A DNA stretch of 64,000 nucleotides from Candidatus Koribacter versatilis Ellin345 (GTDB taxonomy: Bacteria > Acidobacteriota > Terriglobia > Terriglobales > Acidobacteriaceae): NCBI RefSeq assembly GCF_000014005.1, contig NC_008009.1, positions 5,022,001 to 5,086,000 on the forward strand, read 5' to 3'. The position numbers and the translations under genes are program-made. How positions within the stretch are numbered: position 1 is the first letter of the stretch; each line of letters starts with the position of its first letter. Below the pieces are notes generated by a model, which saw only the letters and a list, made by a program, of their open reading frames with translations, did no database searches and had not been told where the DNA came from. Below are positions 56,209 to 64,000 of the stretch, one piece after another.

Positions 56209-56550
56209 TTGAACAGAATCTCAGATCTTCTTCTCGACACAACTCCGCCTCCGCCACCTGAATATCTCATCGGCCCCGTGGAGGCCGCCGAGTTCCTCCA
56301 TGTCAGCATGGACACCATCTTTTACTGGGCGATGGCTCAACTAATCCCGGCTCACCAACTGCGCTACGACGGACAAACAGCCTGGCGTTTCAAACGATCT
56401 GAACTGGCCGAATGGCGCAAACAGAACCCCGACCTCGCTAGCCCGAAAGGCCAACGTAAGCTTGCGACCCGCAAACGTAAGCCGTCGGTCACCCAGAAAA
56501 AGCGGACGTTCCCGCCGGCAAATGCCAGCAAAGAAAGAAAAATCTCCTAA
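56209..56550 (+). CDS. helix-turn-helix excisionase-like protein
   Basis: A 113-residue protein with LIGPVEAAEFLHVSMDTIFY, then TAWRFKRSELAEWRKQNP, the layout of MerR/Xis-type winged helix proteins, followed by a very basic C-terminal tail. The start is a TTG with GAAAGGA about 10 bases upstream, so translation is probably weak. Placement upstream of the integrase suggests a recombination directionality factor. The 210 bases before it (55998-56208) contain nothing I recognise. Confidence 0.65.
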   Translation: MNRISDLLLDTTPPPPPEYLIGPVEAAEFLHVSMDTIFYWAMAQLIPAHQLRYDGQTAWRFKRSELAEWRKQNPDLASPKGQRKLATRKRKPSVTQKKRTFPPANASKERKIS

Positions 56551-56707
56551 CAGCCTTTGGCAGCTACCGCACGCCATGGAACTCTGAATATCAGCAGCAA
56601 GGAGGTGGATCGGCAAACAATGGCGCCTAACTCAGGAACGGGAGCCCTGGGAAAAAGCGAAACAGCTCTGAAGTTCCCTTCAAGTCTAAAACCGTTAGCA
56701 GGAAATC

Positions 56708-56995
56708 ATGGATCAGGAAGTTCTTAGCAGCACAACCGCATATCCCGGGCTCTGCCAGTCGGGATACGAAGTGCTAGATCCGCGGCAGCTCGCAGCCCGT
56801 CTTAACGTACCCGAAACCTGGGTACGCGAGCACACGCGCAAACGCACGATAGACCCGATCCCTCACACGAAGCTCGGCAAATACTGTCGCTACTGGTGGG
56901 GCAGCCCCCAGTTGGAAGCTTGGCTGAAACGTCGTATGGTGGGGGCACACGTTAGCACGGTAGTCCGGTCCTCTGGAAAGGAACGTATCCAGTGA
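56708..56995 (+). CDS. excisionase-like winged-helix protein
   Basis: A 95-residue protein with YEVLDPRQLAARLNVPETWV, then YWWGSPQLEAWLKRR, the excisionase/MerR-like DNA-binding fold. AGGA precedes the ATG by four bases. Its stop overlaps the integrase GTG start, so it is coupled to the integrase and is the better candidate of the two small genes for the excision factor. Confidence 0.7.
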   Translation: MDQEVLSSTTAYPGLCQSGYEVLDPRQLAARLNVPETWVREHTRKRTIDPIPHTKLGKYCRYWWGSPQLEAWLKRRMVGAHVSTVVRSSGKERIQ

Positions 56996-58173
56996 AGAGG
57001 AACGGAAGGCATCAAGAAGGTCAAGTTTTTCGCAAAGGAAGTGGTTGGTATCTTCGCTATCGCGAATCGGAACACCAGCCGGACGGTTCAGTAAAACGGG
57101 TGCAGAAGTGCAAAAAGTTGGCGGACTACGGTGGCGCTCTTCGAACGAAGAGCTCCGTCCGGGTTCTGGCTGACGAGTTTCTTTCACCCCTCAACAACGG
57201 AACAATCACGGTAGGCAGCAGCATGAGCCTGACAGACTTCATCGAAAAACGGTATCTGCCGTACATCAAGGAGCACAAAGCTCCCAGCACGTACGCCGGC
57301 TACAAGAATCTTTGGAGTCTGTACATCAAGGAGCGCGGGACGTCAGCGCTCCGCGATTACCGCACCTGCGAGTGCGAGGACATGCTCCTGGAAATCGCTC
57401 GGGCCCATGACACCGCGAAGGAAACGATCAAGCGCGTGAAGTCGTTCTTATCGGGAACGTTCCGCTATGCCAAGCGCCAAGGCGTCTTGCATACGGAAAA
57501 CCCGATGTGGGACACCGTGATCCCAGAATGTCGCGAAGGTGAGGAGACATACGCATACTCGCTTCACGAAATCCTGCGGATGCTGGAATTGGTTCCGGAA
57601 CCTGCGGCCTCGATGATCGCGGTCGCAGGATTTGGCGGCTTGCGGAGCGGAGAGATCCGCGGATTGCTGGTGGAGCACTACAACCATGACTCGATCTTCG
57701 TCGCACAGTCAGCATGGCGGTCCCAGGTAAAGAAGGTGAAGACCAAGGCGAGCAAGGCGCCGGTCCCAGTCGTCTCACAGTTAGCGGCGCGGATTGATGC
57801 ACATCTCAAGACAATGGGTTCGCCGGCCAGCGGCTTCATGTTTCCGAACGCCGTCGGCAAGCCGATCGGGATGCAACGTGTGGCGGATGAAGTCATTCGC
57901 CCAGCGCTCAAAGGCTCTGGCATCGAGTGGCACGGCTGGCATGCACTGCGTCGCGGATTGGCAACGAATCTCCACGGCTTGGAAGTGCCGGACAAGATCA
58001 CGCAAATGATCCTCCGTCACTCGAGTGTTTCCGTGACGCAGAGCTGCTACATCAAAACCGTTGATTCGCAGGCGGTTAAGGCGATGCGGAAATTGGAGTG
58101 TGCAACTACTGTGCAACTGGCGAAGGCACAGCGGGAAGCAACTCCCGAGGTTTCGTCACCGAGGATTATGTAA
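56992..58173 (+). CDS. int: tyrosine site-specific integrase
   Basis: A 393-residue phage-type integrase. It has an N-terminal arm-binding part (GSGWYLRYRESEH), a SAM-like core-binding domain (KAPSTYAGYKNLWSLYIKE) and a catalytic domain with R218 (GLRSGEIRGL), H317 and R320 (WHALRRG), H343 (ILRHSS) and nucleophile Y353 (CYIK). The gene ends 28 bases before the tRNA-Ser 3' end with the integrase reading towards the tRNA, the usual position for tRNA-targeting islands. Its last codons are nearly duplicated at 10274-10333. Confidence 0.93.
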   Translation: MKRNGRHQEGQVFRKGSGWYLRYRESEHQPDGSVKRVQKCKKLADYGGALRTKSSVRVLADEFLSPLNNGTITVGSSMSLTDFIEKRYLPYIKEHKAPSTYAGYKNLWSLYIKERGTSALRDYRTCECEDMLLEIARAHDTAKETIKRVKSFLSGTFRYAKRQGVLHTENPMWDTVIPECREGEETYAYSLHEILRMLELVPEPAASMIAVAGFGGLRSGEIRGLLVEHYNHDSIFVAQSAWRSQVKKVKTKASKAPVPVVSQLAARIDAHLKTMGSPASGFMFPNAVGKPIGMQRVADEVIRPALKGSGIEWHGWHALRRGLATNLHGLEVPDKITQMILRHSSVSVTQSCYIKTVDSQAVKAMRKLECATTVQLAKAQREATPEVSSPRIM

Positions 58174-58199
58174 GTGTTTTATTTTCAACAACTTGCGGT

Positions 58200-58294
<95 letters not shown>

Positions 58295-58373
58295 GCGGGC
58301 GTGCAGTGTACCAGACGAACATCATAACAGATGCGCGATTCGTCTTGAGAGTTTCCGCAGCTCTCGACCAACT

Positions 58374-60860
58374 CTAGTTCGGACGCGTCAATACCGTGTG
58401 GAACGGATCGAGCACAATTTTGTGCCCGCCATGCGACGGCAGCCGAAACCGAGTGTCATTGCCCACCGCAAATACTCGCCCCAGGTAATCGAAACGCTCG
58501 CCATTCTGCGAATACACCGGGATCGAGGTCACCAAGTCATCCGGCGCATCTTTCTGGTGGATCACTCCGCTGACGAACTCTTCCGTTCCCTGCTTCGCGA
58601 ATTTCAATCCGCTCACTTCGAGCGCTGGAATCGCCGTTCCGTTCACCCACCCATCAAAGAACCAGTCCAGACTCTTGCGACCCTCGAAGCGCAACGACTC
58701 CGGCCATACCTGTTCGAATGCCTCGCGCAGATCATCGTTCGTCATCGGGCCATCGCGATGTTTCTGAAGTACCGATCGCAACGCCTGAATGAACAAATCG
58801 TCCCCACTCACCTTGGTTTTGCCTCGCGATGCCCGCGTACCGTCTTGCAACATCGAGCGCAGCATATGAATGAGCCACGTTCCACGGCCGTACGCAATCG
58901 CCTGGTAAGCGTCAGGAAATTTCGACGAATTCAATCGCAATCCCAGTGTCACAGGCCCAGCCTCGTACAGGTCCGCTCCTTCGCGTTTCGAGAGCAGTTG
59001 GCTACGATACCCATCCATGATGATCCGGAACTTTTGCGGCTCGTCCTGTTGCGTCATGAGAAGCGCGGAGTAGTTCGCCAGCGCCTCCGACAGCCATTGG
59101 TCGCGATACGAATTCCAGAACACCTGGTGTCCCCACCACATGTGCGCGACCTCATGCCGCGTCACCAGCGTCCCAAAAAACGTCTTCACAAAGTCGTTCA
59201 TTCCAAGGTGTTCGCGTTCTTCCGGCGTGAGGAAGGTATAACTCGATAAGTAGATCAACCCAGGCCAACCTTGGCTATCTGGCCCCGGAAGCTGCGTCAG
59301 CTTGAGCGACGGATACGGATAGGGTCCCAGCAACGAGTCGTAAAACTCCACGCTCTTTGCCGCCTCTCGTGCCACGATCTTCGCTCCCGCCGCGGGATTG
59401 AAGTTCAGCGACACCGTGATCTCCTCGAGCCCCGGTCCACTCCACGGATCTCGCCGCCGTTGGAGGGTATACGTTTGCGTCGAAGGCAAGTCCTTCTCCA
59501 CCCCATGGCTGGCGTAGGCTTCGATTTCAGCGTTTTGTGCCTTGTCTCGCGCCTCCACGTATTGACCAAGGTTGAACCCGGCGATCGGAATCGGTCGATT
59601 TGTGACCCACGTACTCCGGCGCAGTTCCCCCTCCTGCGTTTCCGACGCCTTCTCTCCCGTCGCCAGCAGCGTCCACTGCGGCGGATACGAGAAGGTCATC
59701 TCGTATTGCGATGGCGTCAACCCGCGGTTCGGATACCACGTACCTCGTGCGCCGACATACAGCAGCCCTCCTCCTGCATCCGCCAGAACCGAGCCTTCGT
59801 AGCGGAACTCAAGGCGGAACTTCTCGCCGGGCTTGCACGGCGCAGGCAATACCACGGCAATAAAATCGTTGCCGCGTCGTGCCAACTGCGTTCCTTCAAT
59901 CGCCTCGTTCTGTAGGAACTCGATAGGCGCGCCGCCGAGTACCACACTCTTCACTTTGAGTTCGTGCGACAGCTCGAAGAAGAGCATCCGCGGCCCTCCC
60001 TGCCGCACAGACACATCAAGCAATGCCTCGCCCGAGAGGTCCTTCGGCGGGTGAATTACCGCTTCAATCTTGAATTTATCGACGTGGACCGCGTCCGCCG
60101 TGCGTAGCGGTACCACTCCGTCGGTCTTGCCCTCACGCACGTGACGCGAGAGGAACGACATCCACAAATCGTAATAACTGAATCCGCCGTTGTGGCCCAA
60201 CTGCCCCGCAACGATCTGCTCGGGGTTCCGCGTGTCATAAAACAGGTCGTACGTTCCGTGTGTGCTGCCGCCGATGCGCGCATGCAGAAAGCGGTCGGCC
60301 ATCACTGTGCGACCCGTTTCGTCTTTCGCCGGACCGCTCGTAAACGCTGTCAGAAGCCGCAGGGCATCGAGGTCTGCGAGCCGCACCGCCGCGTCATCAA
60401 ACTGCGCAACCTGCGAAGTATCCAAATCCACTGGCGGACGTAGCGACGCCTTTAGCTCTGCATAAACATCGTCGTTGAACCGCAAATAGGCGTGGGTGAA
60501 CTTGTCGGCGAGCACTCCTTCCTTCGTGAAGAGTCCGAGCGACAGTTTTTCGGTACGATTTGGCGGGCGCAGCAACACTTCGCCGTCGCCTTCGAAATAA
60601 AGCCCGGTGATTTTCCCTTCTACTTCTTGCGTGAATACCACGGTGCCGTCATTGAAAAAAATGTGCAGGTCTTCTCGATCAATCACCGCTTCACGGATTT
60701 TGAAGACTTTGCTGGTATCGAGCCGTACTGTTCGTAGCGCGTGATACAGAGGCAATATGGTGTTCGCAGCCGCCGGCGGATTCTCCTGCGCGCACAGCAC
60801 GCACGAGCACGCCAGCAAGGCAACGGTAATCAGCCATCGCGATCCGCCGCTGGTTCTCAT
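58374..60860 (-). CDS. secreted M1-family metallopeptidase (aminopeptidase N-like)
   Basis: A signal peptide (LITVALLACSCVLCA) is followed by an atypical N-terminal half and an M1 catalytic domain. The zinc site is HEVAH at residues 569-573 with the third ligand E592 in WLSEALANYS, exactly the HExxH-x18-E spacing of M1 peptidases. The exopeptidase GxMEN motif is not seen; the equivalent position reads WPGLIYLSSY, so true aminopeptidase activity is uncertain. The ATG at 60860 begins the signal peptide. It is divergent from the next gene across a 91-base intergenic region. Confidence 0.85.
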   Translation of the reverse strand: MRTSGGSRWLITVALLACSCVLCAQENPPAAANTILPLYHALRTVRLDTSKVFKIREAVIDREDLHIFFNDGTVVFTQEVEGKITGLYFEGDGEVLLRPPNRTEKLSLGLFTKEGVLADKFTHAYLRFNDDVYAELKASLRPPVDLDTSQVAQFDDAAVRLADLDALRLLTAFTSGPAKDETGRTVMADRFLHARIGGSTHGTYDLFYDTRNPEQIVAGQLGHNGGFSYYDLWMSFLSRHVREGKTDGVVPLRTADAVHVDKFKIEAVIHPPKDLSGEALLDVSVRQGGPRMLFFELSHELKVKSVVLGGAPIEFLQNEAIEGTQLARRGNDFIAVVLPAPCKPGEKFRLEFRYEGSVLADAGGGLLYVGARGTWYPNRGLTPSQYEMTFSYPPQWTLLATGEKASETQEGELRRSTWVTNRPIPIAGFNLGQYVEARDKAQNAEIEAYASHGVEKDLPSTQTYTLQRRRDPWSGPGLEEITVSLNFNPAAGAKIVAREAAKSVEFYDSLLGPYPYPSLKLTQLPGPDSQGWPGLIYLSSYTFLTPEEREHLGMNDFVKTFFGTLVTRHEVAHMWWGHQVFWNSYRDQWLSEALANYSALLMTQQDEPQKFRIIMDGYRSQLLSKREGADLYEAGPVTLGLRLNSSKFPDAYQAIAYGRGTWLIHMLRSMLQDGTRASRGKTKVSGDDLFIQALRSVLQKHRDGPMTNDDLREAFEQVWPESLRFEGRKSLDWFFDGWVNGTAIPALEVSGLKFAKQGTEEFVSGVIHQKDAPDDLVTSIPVYSQNGERFDYLGRVFAVGNDTRFRLPSHGGHKIVLDPFHTVLTRPN

Positions 60861-60951
60861 TCGGTCCCGTCCACTCTAGGTGCACTCACTGGCAACAATC
60901 AAGCTGCAACCTTGTTTCGGTTCCCACCCAAAGCAGCTAGAATGCCTAAAA

Positions 60952-62358
60952 ATGCGCTTCTCTGCCTGCTTGTTGTTGCTCCTCTCGCTAGGATCGCTAT
61001 CGCTGTCCGCCGAAACCATCGTGCTCAAGAATGGCCGCAAGATCCTCGTCGACTCCGTTCGCGAAGAGAAAGACAAAGTCCTCTACGAGATTGGTGACTC
61101 CAGCTACGCCATCCCCAAATCCTCGGTCGATCACATTGACGCGTTCGGATCTCCATTGTCATCGCACGGGCCTGCTGCCGCCCCCGAATTCGTCCCACAA
61201 ACTGCCACTCCCGTCTTCGGAGCCGCGGCCGAAGTGCATGTCATCAAGAACGACCGCATTGACGACGTGGCCATTGCGGATGCCGAGCGCAATGGCGATG
61301 CCGCAACCGCTGCCGCCGCTAACTTCATGGCCGGACGCTTTGCCCTGGAACAAGGTGATCGAGATGCTGCCGCCCGCTACTTTGACCGCGCTCTGCGCTT
61401 CAAGTCCGACGATGCCAACGTTCTGATCAACTACGCCGCCGTGCTTGTCCGCACCGGACGCCCACAGGAAGCACTGCCGCTGGCCGAGCGTGCCGTTCGC
61501 GCCGCGCCAGATTCGCCCGACGCCTGGGCCGTGCTCGGCTACGCCAACCTCCAGGCCGATCGCTCCAAGGACGCGATCCCGGCATTCGAGAAGTCTCTTA
61601 AGCTCCGTCCCGACCCGACCGTCGAAGCCTTCCTCAAGCGCGCGCATAAGGAAACCACGACGGAAGCCGACTACACTGCCGCCGAGAGCAGCCACTTCAC
61701 CCTGCGCTTCGAGGGAAAGGCCTCGCAGAACGGCCTTCCCCGCGACATCCTCGAGCAGCTCGACTCCGATTACGACGGCCTCGTCAGCCAACTCGGCGTC
61801 GCCCCCCACGGCAGCATCACGGTCATCCTTTATACCGAGCAGGCATTCTTTGACGTCACCCAGGCTCCGTCTTGGTCCGGCGCCATCAACGACGGTAAGC
61901 TCCGCATCCCGATCAGCGGCGTCTCGCAGATGACCAGCGAACTGGCGCGCGTGCTCCGTCACGAGCTCACTCATTCGTTCATCACCCAGATCGCCCGCGG
62001 ACGCTGCCCCTACTGGCTCAACGAGGGTGTGGCGCAGCTCATGGAACCGAAAAGCATCTCCAGCGCGGGACCACTGCTCGCCAAGCTTTATGCCAGCCAA
62101 AGGGAGATCCCGCTCAACGCGCTCGAAGGCTCGTTCATGGGTCTGGACGGTAATTCTGCCGCCATCGCTTATGCCGAATCACTCACTGCCGTCGAATACA
62201 TTAATGATACGTACGGCATGAGCGACGTCCGGCGTCTCCTGGAACGAATCGGGGAAGGCTCATCCACGGAAGCCGCGTTGCGCAGCACCTTCAATGTGGG
62301 TTATGGGCAGTTCGAGGAAGACATCGCGACCTACCTCAAGAGCAAGTACGGACAATAA
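60952..62358 (+). CDS. secreted TPR protein with gluzincin (peptidase MA-like) domain
   Basis: A signal peptide (MRFSACLLLLLSLGSLSLS) precedes a short SH3-like strand domain (IVLKNGRKILVDSV), TPR repeats (about 120-240, for example ARYFDRALRFKSDDANVLI), and a peptidase domain with HELTH at 337-341 and the downstream WLNEGVAQLM supplying the third ligand. This is the peptidase MA-like family, secreted zinc hydrolases of unknown substrate. I chose the ATG at 60952 because it starts the signal peptide; upstream in-frame ATG 60880 does not. Confidence 0.82.
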   Translation: MRFSACLLLLLSLGSLSLSAETIVLKNGRKILVDSVREEKDKVLYEIGDSSYAIPKSSVDHIDAFGSPLSSHGPAAAPEFVPQTATPVFGAAAEVHVIKNDRIDDVAIADAERNGDAATAAAANFMAGRFALEQGDRDAAARYFDRALRFKSDDANVLINYAAVLVRTGRPQEALPLAERAVRAAPDSPDAWAVLGYANLQADRSKDAIPAFEKSLKLRPDPTVEAFLKRAHKETTTEADYTAAESSHFTLRFEGKASQNGLPRDILEQLDSDYDGLVSQLGVAPHGSITVILYTEQAFFDVTQAPSWSGAINDGKLRIPISGVSQMTSELARVLRHELTHSFITQIARGRCPYWLNEGVAQLMEPKSISSAGPLLAKLYASQREIPLNALEGSFMGLDGNSAAIAYAESLTAVEYINDTYGMSDVRRLLERIGEGSSTEAALRSTFNVGYGQFEEDIATYLKSKYGQ

Positions 62359-62426
62359 CGGCCGCCGCCGATATTCATTGGTGACGGCCAGCGAGTTGTG
62401 ATACTTTTTCGCTTCCCGGAGCGGCA

Positions 62427-63188
62427 ATGTTCTCTCTTTTTCGTCACGAAACCCATCAGTACCGCAAACCGCAGCCTGCCAACATGCCGGATCACCCGCA
62501 GATCCATTTCTTCGCCCTCTATCGCGGCGCGCGCACCGGCGGAGATTTCTACGACTTTGCGGCGGTCAATGGCCGCATCCTCATGTTTTTCTGCGACATC
62601 TCCGGCAATCGCGACGAAGCTTTGCACATCGCAGCTTCCGTCCAGGAGACGTTCCAGAAAAATGCCGCCGAGCTCTTTTCGGGGAGCGACATCAACGAGT
62701 CTGACCGCCTCAGTGACCTCATGCTGAGCCTGAATCGCTCGATCATCGACGTCGCTGGCGGGCCCCGCTACACCCCAGCATTTCTCGCTTGCATGGAGCC
62801 CGGATCCGGCATGTTGACCTACATCAACGCGGGCCATTTGCCGGCGCTGGTGCGCGACAGCGACGGCATCACCACACTCGACGCCAGCGGCCTTCCGCTC
62901 GGCCTGTTCACCCACAGCACCCACGATGCACAGATCTGCGTTGCACTTCCCGGCTCCTCGCTGCTGCTCGTCTCCCGCGGGTTGGTGGAAACCAAGCGTC
63001 ACCACGAAGAGTTCGGCATCGACCGGGTGAAGAACAGCATGCTCGAAGCGCGCTTCGTAGACGCCCGCGAGCTTTGTGCTGCCATGCACGCCGCAGCCCA
63101 AGAGTTCCTCGACAACAAGCAGCCCGACAACGACCTCACCACACTAGCGATGGTCCGTCCGCAAGCCGCCGCGCAGACTACCGTCTGA
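62427..63188 (+). CDS. SpoIIE/RsbU-type PP2C phosphatase with altered motif
   Basis: The PPM/SpoIIE fold is recognised by ARTGGDFYDF, FFCDISGN, YINAGHLPAL and the final NDLTTLAMV. These phosphatases dephosphorylate anti-anti-sigma factors. Two departures are visible: the usual DVSGHG-x-x-A helix start reads DISGNRDEALH, and the usual T-D-G-x-x-E motif reads VSRGLVE, with Arg in place of a metal-binding Asp. Activity is therefore doubtful or different. No sensory domain precedes it. A response regulator gene follows after a 112-base gap. Confidence 0.8.
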   Translation: MFSLFRHETHQYRKPQPANMPDHPQIHFFALYRGARTGGDFYDFAAVNGRILMFFCDISGNRDEALHIAASVQETFQKNAAELFSGSDINESDRLSDLMLSLNRSIIDVAGGPRYTPAFLACMEPGSGMLTYINAGHLPALVRDSDGITTLDASGLPLGLFTHSTHDAQICVALPGSSLLLVSRGLVETKRHHEEFGIDRVKNSMLEARFVDARELCAAMHAAAQEFLDNKQPDNDLTTLAMVRPQAAAQTTV

Positions 63189-63300
63189 CCATTTGCCGGG
63201 CGAAGAACCGGATCTCTCTACTGGGACACATGCAGACTTGCTTACACTCTGGCCGGCCCGAATGTGATACAAAGGCGGACGCCTAAGTTCGGGACGGCAA

Positions 63301-63999
63301 ATGGCGCTGAAGATTCTCATCGTCGACGATGACATCAACACCCTGGAACTTCTGCGCGAAGTTCTCCAGTCCATGAGCTCCGAAGTGCGCTGCATTAACT
63401 CTTCAAAGCGCGCGCTCGAAATCATCCACTCCGAAAAATTCGATGGCATCGTGCTCGACATCATCATGCCGGAAATCAGCGGTCTCGAAATCGCCGCTGA
63501 AATTCGAAAGAGCGCGCTCAATCGGCGCACCACGGTAGTTGCCATCAGCGGCAGTGACGACCAAAAAACCATGGAGGCGGCCATGGCCGCCGGCGCGACG
63601 TTTTTCCTGCACAAGCCGTTCGACCGCACCAGCCTGATGAAGCGCCTGAACAGCACCCGCGGCTCCATGCTCCAGGAGCAGCGCCGCTTCGTACGCATCC
63701 CGCTCACGACCGCCGTGACCGGTTCGGCCGGGGCGATCGCGGTCCGCGGAACCTGTCGCGATATCAGCGAGGGCGGCCTGTGCTTTGTGGCCACCGCTCC
63801 GCTGACCCCCGGAATGAGCGTCTCCCTCGCGATCACGCTCGACAACAGCCAGCGTCTCGACGTTACGGCAAAAGTCCTGCGCGTCTCCGAAGACTGCACC
63901 GTCGGCGTCCAGTTCGACTCTCTCAGCGCGCCCAATTTGGAACTCGTCCGTACGTTCGTCCGCCGCCGCCTCGAACGCTCAGGGGATTTTGGGATTTAG
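63301..63999 (+). CDS. response regulator with REC and PilZ domains
   Basis: Residues 1-120 form a receiver domain: acidic DDD at 9-11, phosphorylatable Asp in GIVLDIIMPE (about residue 53), and KPF at about 107-109. Residues 128-220 form a PilZ domain with RRFVRIPLT and, further on, DISEGGLCFV, the RxxxR...(D/N)xSxxG signature that binds cyclic di-GMP. It should couple phosphorelay input to c-di-GMP control, for instance of surface behaviour. The stop codon lies one base before the window end. Confidence 0.9.
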   Translation: MALKILIVDDDINTLELLREVLQSMSSEVRCINSSKRALEIIHSEKFDGIVLDIIMPEISGLEIAAEIRKSALNRRTTVVAISGSDDQKTMEAAMAAGATFFLHKPFDRTSLMKRLNSTRGSMLQEQRRFVRIPLTTAVTGSAGAIAVRGTCRDISEGGLCFVATAPLTPGMSVSLAITLDNSQRLDVTAKVLRVSEDCTVGVQFDSLSAPNLELVRTFVRRRLERSGDFGI

Positions 64000-64000
64000 A

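Noticed and set aside
61159-62100. 313-codon minus-strand frame
   Set aside because: Antisense to the TPR metallopeptidase, whose HELTH motif and TPRs are on the plus strand.

Overview
The window looks like a GC-rich Gram-negative chromosome, most probably Acidobacteriota (Terriglobia-like). This is inferred from gene content: a very long RHS protein, TPR/CHAT proteins, secreted GH2 and M1-type enzymes, and a REC-PilZ regulator. No ribosomal marker is present to confirm it.

Left chromosomal flank (1-10.2 kb): a membrane sensor with one c-type haem site, a tRNA with a CAT anticodon, a five-gene Hyb-type [NiFe] hydrogenase operon in the E. coli hybOABCD order (small subunit, ferredoxin subunit, NrfD-like membrane subunit, large subunit, maturation protease), and a secreted GH2 beta-mannosidase on the opposite strand. 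Right flank (58.3-64 kb): an M1-like aminopeptidase, a TPR metallopeptidase, a SpoIIE-type phosphatase with an altered motif, and a REC-PilZ response regulator.

Between them lies an integrative island of about 48 kb inserted at the 3' end of a tRNA-Ser(GCT) gene. The intact tRNA (58202-58294) marks the right end beside a tyrosine integrase and two small excisionase-like genes. Two direct copies of the tRNA 3' end lie at the left (10217-10276 and 10362-10423), with a 19-codon tail of a second integrase between them. This points to a tandem element of which one member is almost entirely deleted.

Island cargo from left to right: an AbiEi-like protein; an ECF sigma factor, a two-zinc-finger membrane anti-sigma/TPR protein, a secreted Cys-containing protein and a TPR-CHAT caspase-like protease; two further secreted proteins, one a metzincin; an RHS polymorphic-toxin-like locus ending in an HExxH domain; perfect 2,525-bp inverted repeats (29180-31704 and 40886-43410), each carrying a three-gene serine-recombinase operon; between them two six-gene-total minus-strand modules, TIR / SLOG / TIR-like / SLATT and GHKL ATPase / phosphoribosyltransferase-like; and then a Dcm-Vsr-MORC-Z1-PD(D/E)XK-AIPR restriction-modification operon.

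The strongest candidates for something undescribed are: (1) the split Thoeris-like TIR-SLOG-SLATT operon; (2) the GHKL-PRTase pair, which sits in a cassette bounded by 40-bp perfect inverted repeats and 12-bp direct repeats; and (3) the sigma / anti-sigma / CHAT protease cluster, whose logic recalls the sigma-factor arm of the type III-E CRISPR-associated TPR-CHAT protease but has no CRISPR array.
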